Shown here in pieces: positions 61,302 through 64,000 of a DNA stretch of 64,000 bases. The notes below the pieces were generated by a model. It saw only the letters and a program-made list of their open reading frames with translations, was not told the DNA's origin and did no database searches. The DNA is from Anaerocolumna jejuensis DSM 15929 (GTDB lineage: Bacteria; Bacillota; Clostridia; Lachnospirales; Lachnospiraceae): NCBI RefSeq assembly GCF_900142215.1, contig NZ_FRAC01000027.1, forward strand, positions 1-64,000, written 5' to 3'. Positions within the stretch are counted from its first letter, which is position 1; every line of letters starts with the position of its first letter. The translations under genes and the position numbers were made by a program.

Positions 61302-62459
61302 ATGACAAACAGCGAAAAAGCATTGCTTCTGCATGAGCAGTGGCGGGGAAAGATTTCAACAAATGCGAAATGTTCTGTAAAAACCAGAGAAGATCTCGCT
61401 CTTGCCTATACTCCCGGAGTTGCAGAGCCCTGTAATGTAATTGCGAAGGATAAGGATGCTGCCTATCAATATACCATAAAGGCCAATACCATAGCAGTTG
61501 TTTCCGACGGCAGCGCCGTTTTAGGTCTCGGAAACATAGGACCCTATGCAGCCATGCCTGTTATGGAAGGAAAAGCGGTCCTGTTCAAGGAATTCGGAGG
61601 CATCAATGCTTTCCCTATTTGTCTGGATACCCAGGATACAGAAGAGATTATTGAAACGGTGGTCCGGATTGCTCCCGGCTTTGGCGGCATTAATTTAGAA
61701 GATATTTCGGCTCCAAGATGCTTTGAGATTGAAGAACGCCTGAAGGAGCGCCTTTCCATTCCTGTATTTCACGACGACCAGCACGGAACCGCTATTGTTG
61801 TACTGGCCGGAGTAATAAATGCCCTGAAAGTAACCGGCAAGACAAAGGAAGCTTCCAGAGTTGTTGTTAACGGAGCCGGCTCCGCAGGAATAGCCATTGC
61901 AAAACTGCTGTTAAACTATGGCTTTTTGCATATCGTGCTTTGTGACAAAACCGGCATGCTCTCAGAGAATACTCCGGGCCTGAACTGGATGCAGCAAAAG
62001 CTTATGGCTGTTACTAATATAGAAAAGAAGGAAGGCTCCTTAAGTGATGCCCTAAAAGGTGCGGATATCTTTATTGGCGTATCAGCTCCCGGAATTGTAA
62101 CAAAGGAAATGGTAGCCTCCATGAATAAAGATTCCATCCTGTTTGCTATGGCAAATCCCGTACCGGAAATCATGCCTGACCTTGCAAAGGAAGCCGGAGC
62201 CCGGGTCGTTGGAACCGGTAGGTCCGATTTTCCCAATCAGGTCAATAATGTGGTTGCCTTCCCCGGTATCTTTAAGGGAGCCTTAGAAGCAAAAGCAAGC
62301 CAGATTACAGAAGAAATGAAGCTGGCCGCAGCAAAGGCAATTGCCGGCCTTGTTGCTGAGGAAGAGCTGAATGATGATAATATACTGCCGCAGCCCTTTG
62401 ACCCCCGGGTATGTGAAGCTGTCAGCAACGCTGTAATAGCTAACGCCACTACCCTGTAA
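61302..62459 (+). CDS. NAD(P)-dependent malic enzyme
   Basis: 385-residue cytoplasmic enzyme converting malate to pyruvate and CO2 with NAD(P) reduction. N-terminal domain has LAYTPGVAEPC (catalytic Tyr) and FHDDQHGTAIV (metal site); the nucleotide-binding fold shows GAGSAGIAIAKLL. This is the short bacterial form, without the phosphotransacetylase-like tail of MaeB (about 750 aa). GAGG precedes the ATG. Followed 18 nt later by the radical SAM gene, probably on one transcript. Confidence 0.94.
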   Translation: MTNSEKALLLHEQWRGKISTNAKCSVKTREDLALAYTPGVAEPCNVIAKDKDAAYQYTIKANTIAVVSDGSAVLGLGNIGPYAAMPVMEGKAVLFKEFGGINAFPICLDTQDTEEIIETVVRIAPGFGGINLEDISAPRCFEIEERLKERLSIPVFHDDQHGTAIVVLAGVINALKVTGKTKEASRVVVNGAGSAGIAIAKLLLNYGFLHIVLCDKTGMLSENTPGLNWMQQKLMAVTNIEKKEGSLSDALKGADIFIGVSAPGIVTKEMVASMNKDSILFAMANPVPEIMPDLAKEAGARVVGTGRSDFPNQVNNVVAFPGIFKGALEAKASQITEEMKLAAAKAIAGLVAEEELNDDNILPQPFDPRVCEAVSNAVIANATTL

Positions 62460-62477
62460 ACCAGGAAGGAGCTGCTG

Positions 62478-63425
62478 TTGACAGAGAAAAAAATGTGGGG
62501 TGACAAGCCCTATTATTCCCTGGATTATTACTTAAAAGAAACCTTTGGCAGAAAACTTTATAAAATTTCATTAAATGCCGGCCTGACCTGCCCTAACAGA
62601 GACGGCACCCTTGGGACCGGCGGCTGTATCTTTTGCAGTGCAGGCGGCAGCGGAGACTTCGGAGCTTCTCCAGCCCTCTCTATTTCAGAACAGATTGAAG
62701 AAGCAAAGGGAAGGGTATATCAAAAGCTCCCCGAAAGCTTAAAAAATCCCCAGGGCGATATACTCCCCTCCTTTATTGCATATTTCCAGGCCTACACAAA
62801 TACTTACGGAGAAATATCCTATCTAAGGAAAATCTATCACGAAGCCCTGTCCAATGAAAATACCGCCCTTTTATCCATTGCCACAAGGCCTGACTGTCTG
62901 GGCGGAGAGGTCCTGGACCTTCTGGCCGAATGTGCCGGCATCAAGCCCTTATGGGTGGAACTGGGATTGCAGACAAGCCATGAGGATACGGCAGAACTGA
63001 TAGGAAGAGGCTATTCTTTGCCTGTCTTTGAAAAAGCGGTAAAGGATTTAAACAATATCGGCGCCAAGGTCATTGTACATATGATAACAGGACTTCCCGG
63101 TGAAAATGCCTCCAAGGTGCTCTCTTCCATGGATTATATCAGGAGCCAGCCGGTGCAGGGCATCAAATTGCAGCTGCTGCACGTATTAAAGGACACCCCC
63201 CTTGCCGGAATGGATTACAAAGCACTTGAATTAGAGGAGTATACGGATATTTTAATTTCCTGTATCGAAAGGCTCCCTCAGGATATGGTAATACACCGGC
63301 TTACCGGTGACGGGCCGAAAAAGCTCCTGCTTGCGCCTTTATGGAGCGGCAACAAAAAGCATGTGTTAAATTTTATTCACAAGGAAATGAAAGCCAGGGA
63401 TTCCTGGCAGGGAAAAGCGTTGTAA
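62478..63425 (+). CDS. Radical SAM protein, TIGR01212 (YhcC-like) family
   Basis: 315-residue iron-sulfur protein. Its cluster motif has the spacing of this family, with a first cysteine in LTCPNRDGTLGTGG and then CIFC. LWVELGLQTSHEDTAELIGRG and VIVHMITGLPGE are further marks. Modification target unknown, RNA suspected for relatives. The start is TTG 62478 with AAGGAG about 7 nt upstream. Located between malic enzyme and the DUF4364 gene in one direction. Confidence 0.9.
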   Translation: MTEKKMWGDKPYYSLDYYLKETFGRKLYKISLNAGLTCPNRDGTLGTGGCIFCSAGGSGDFGASPALSISEQIEEAKGRVYQKLPESLKNPQGDILPSFIAYFQAYTNTYGEISYLRKIYHEALSNENTALLSIATRPDCLGGEVLDLLAECAGIKPLWVELGLQTSHEDTAELIGRGYSLPVFEKAVKDLNNIGAKVIVHMITGLPGENASKVLSSMDYIRSQPVQGIKLQLLHVLKDTPLAGMDYKALELEEYTDILISCIERLPQDMVIHRLTGDGPKKLLLAPLWSGNKKHVLNFIHKEMKARDSWQGKAL

Positions 63426-63450
63426 TTTCTTTTTTGAGAGGAGGCTTTTT

Positions 63451-63972
63451 ATGCAGACAGATGCGCTAACCTTATATAAACTGATTATACTGTTTCTATT
63501 GGATAAAGTGGATTTTTCACTGACGAATGCACAGATATCAAATTTTATACTGGATAAGGAATACACCAATTATTTCAGCCTGCAGCAATGCATATCCGAC
63601 TTAACGGAAGAAGAATTCATAGTGGTGGAAACTGTCGGTCACAGTTCCCTGTATCAGATAACCCCCTCCGGTGAAGAAACTCTCTCCTTTTTTCAGAATA
63701 TGATATCCCAGCCTATTCAGGAGGAGATTCTGACTTATCTGAAGGAGAATAAATACAGCCTTAGGGACGAAACCTCCACCCTATCCGAATATCATAAGAT
63801 CAGCAAAGAAGATTACATGGTTTCCCTGCGTGTCATGGAAAAGAAAAATCCGATTATCGATATCAGCATCTCTGTCCCCACGGAGGAGGATGCAGCTAAA
63901 ATCTGCAGCAACTGGCGGGGACAAAGCCAGGAAATATACTCCTATGTTTTGAACCACCTTTTAAAAGGATAG
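63451..63972 (+). CDS. DUF4364 family protein
   Basis: 173-residue cytoplasmic protein with an N-terminal winged-helix-like region (about 5-75, LYKLIILFLLDKVDFSLTNAQI in two parts, then LTEEEFIVVE) and a C-terminal alpha/beta part. DUF4364 is common in Clostridia and is suspected to be a regulator because of the winged helix; targets unknown. GAGAGGAGG precedes the ATG. Stops 28 nt before the window end. Confidence 0.88.
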   Translation: MQTDALTLYKLIILFLLDKVDFSLTNAQISNFILDKEYTNYFSLQQCISDLTEEEFIVVETVGHSSLYQITPSGEETLSFFQNMISQPIQEEILTYLKENKYSLRDETSTLSEYHKISKEDYMVSLRVMEKKNPIIDISISVPTEEDAAKICSNWRGQSQEIYSYVLNHLLKG

Positions 63973-64000
63973 CCTTTGAACAGAAAAGAAGCTCCCTGCC

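Overview
This window looks like chromosomal DNA of an anaerobic, spore-former-type Firmicute of class Clostridia, most likely family Lachnospiraceae (relatives of Lachnoclostridium/Anaerocolumna). The evidence is the modest G+C (judged by eye, not counted), AGGAGG-type ribosome sites on nearly every gene, TTGACA/TATAAT promoters, a T-box before metG, the order rho-rpmE-yqhQ-prmC-prfA, and clostridial families (DUF4364, DUF6145-like, cellobiose phosphorylase). No rRNA, tRNA, CRISPR array or intact transposase was seen.

Region 1 (0-17.4 kb) is sugar catabolism. A ROK repressor (3950-5155, +) diverges from a minus-strand operon of a Gfo/Idh/MocA dehydrogenase, a sugar isomerase/epimerase-like TIM-barrel protein and a GNAT acetyltransferase; a perfect 10+10 bp palindrome lies just before the operon. 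From 17.4 down to 5.2 kb, all on the minus strand, is a complete alpha-1,6-glucan (dextran) locus: secreted GH66 enzyme with an inserted CBM35 (cycloisomaltooligosaccharide glucanotransferase layout), secreted GH15 glucodextranase-like enzyme, lipoprotein binding protein, two ABC permeases, a cytoplasmic GH66 enzyme and an AraC-type regulator. The transport ATPase is not encoded here.

Region 2 (17.9-28.7 kb) is mixed: an editing deacylase, UPF0178, an ECF transporter S component, a serine hydrolase, a dTDP-sugar epimerase, dCTP deaminase, then a decaying island in which an ECF sigma/anti-sigma pair and a membrane protein sit between remnants of an ABC ATPase and an OmpR-type response regulator. 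A TetR regulator, a flavodoxin/ferredoxin fusion and an adenine deaminase with an internal 21-bp repeat expansion follow.

Region 3 (28.9-51 kb) is mostly housekeeping: cellobiose phosphorylase, asd, dusB, coaX, birA, argF (ArgR-box-like promoter), a TetR/membrane protein pair, a patatin phospholipase, an LTA-synthase-like enzyme, ThuA, SPFH/NfeD, a SpoU methylase and T-box-controlled metG. Region 4 (51-55 kb) is AT-rich accessory DNA with a DUF4362-like lipoprotein and a putative secreted cysteine hydrolase, bracketed by a diverged direct repeat of the prfA 3' end plus its terminator. Region 5 (55-64 kb) is the conserved prfA-prmC-yqhQ-rpmE-rho cluster, then a malic enzyme, a radical SAM protein and a DUF4364 protein on the plus strand.

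Several non-coding elements recur: a roughly 260-bp near-palindrome (complete at 3.5 kb, partial at the left edge), a small interspersed palindromic repeat family (33.7, 43.3, 57.1 and 59.3 kb, perhaps 9.9 kb), and a hairpin with a possible pseudoknot at 20.3 kb. All functional calls come from reading motifs; no database search was run.
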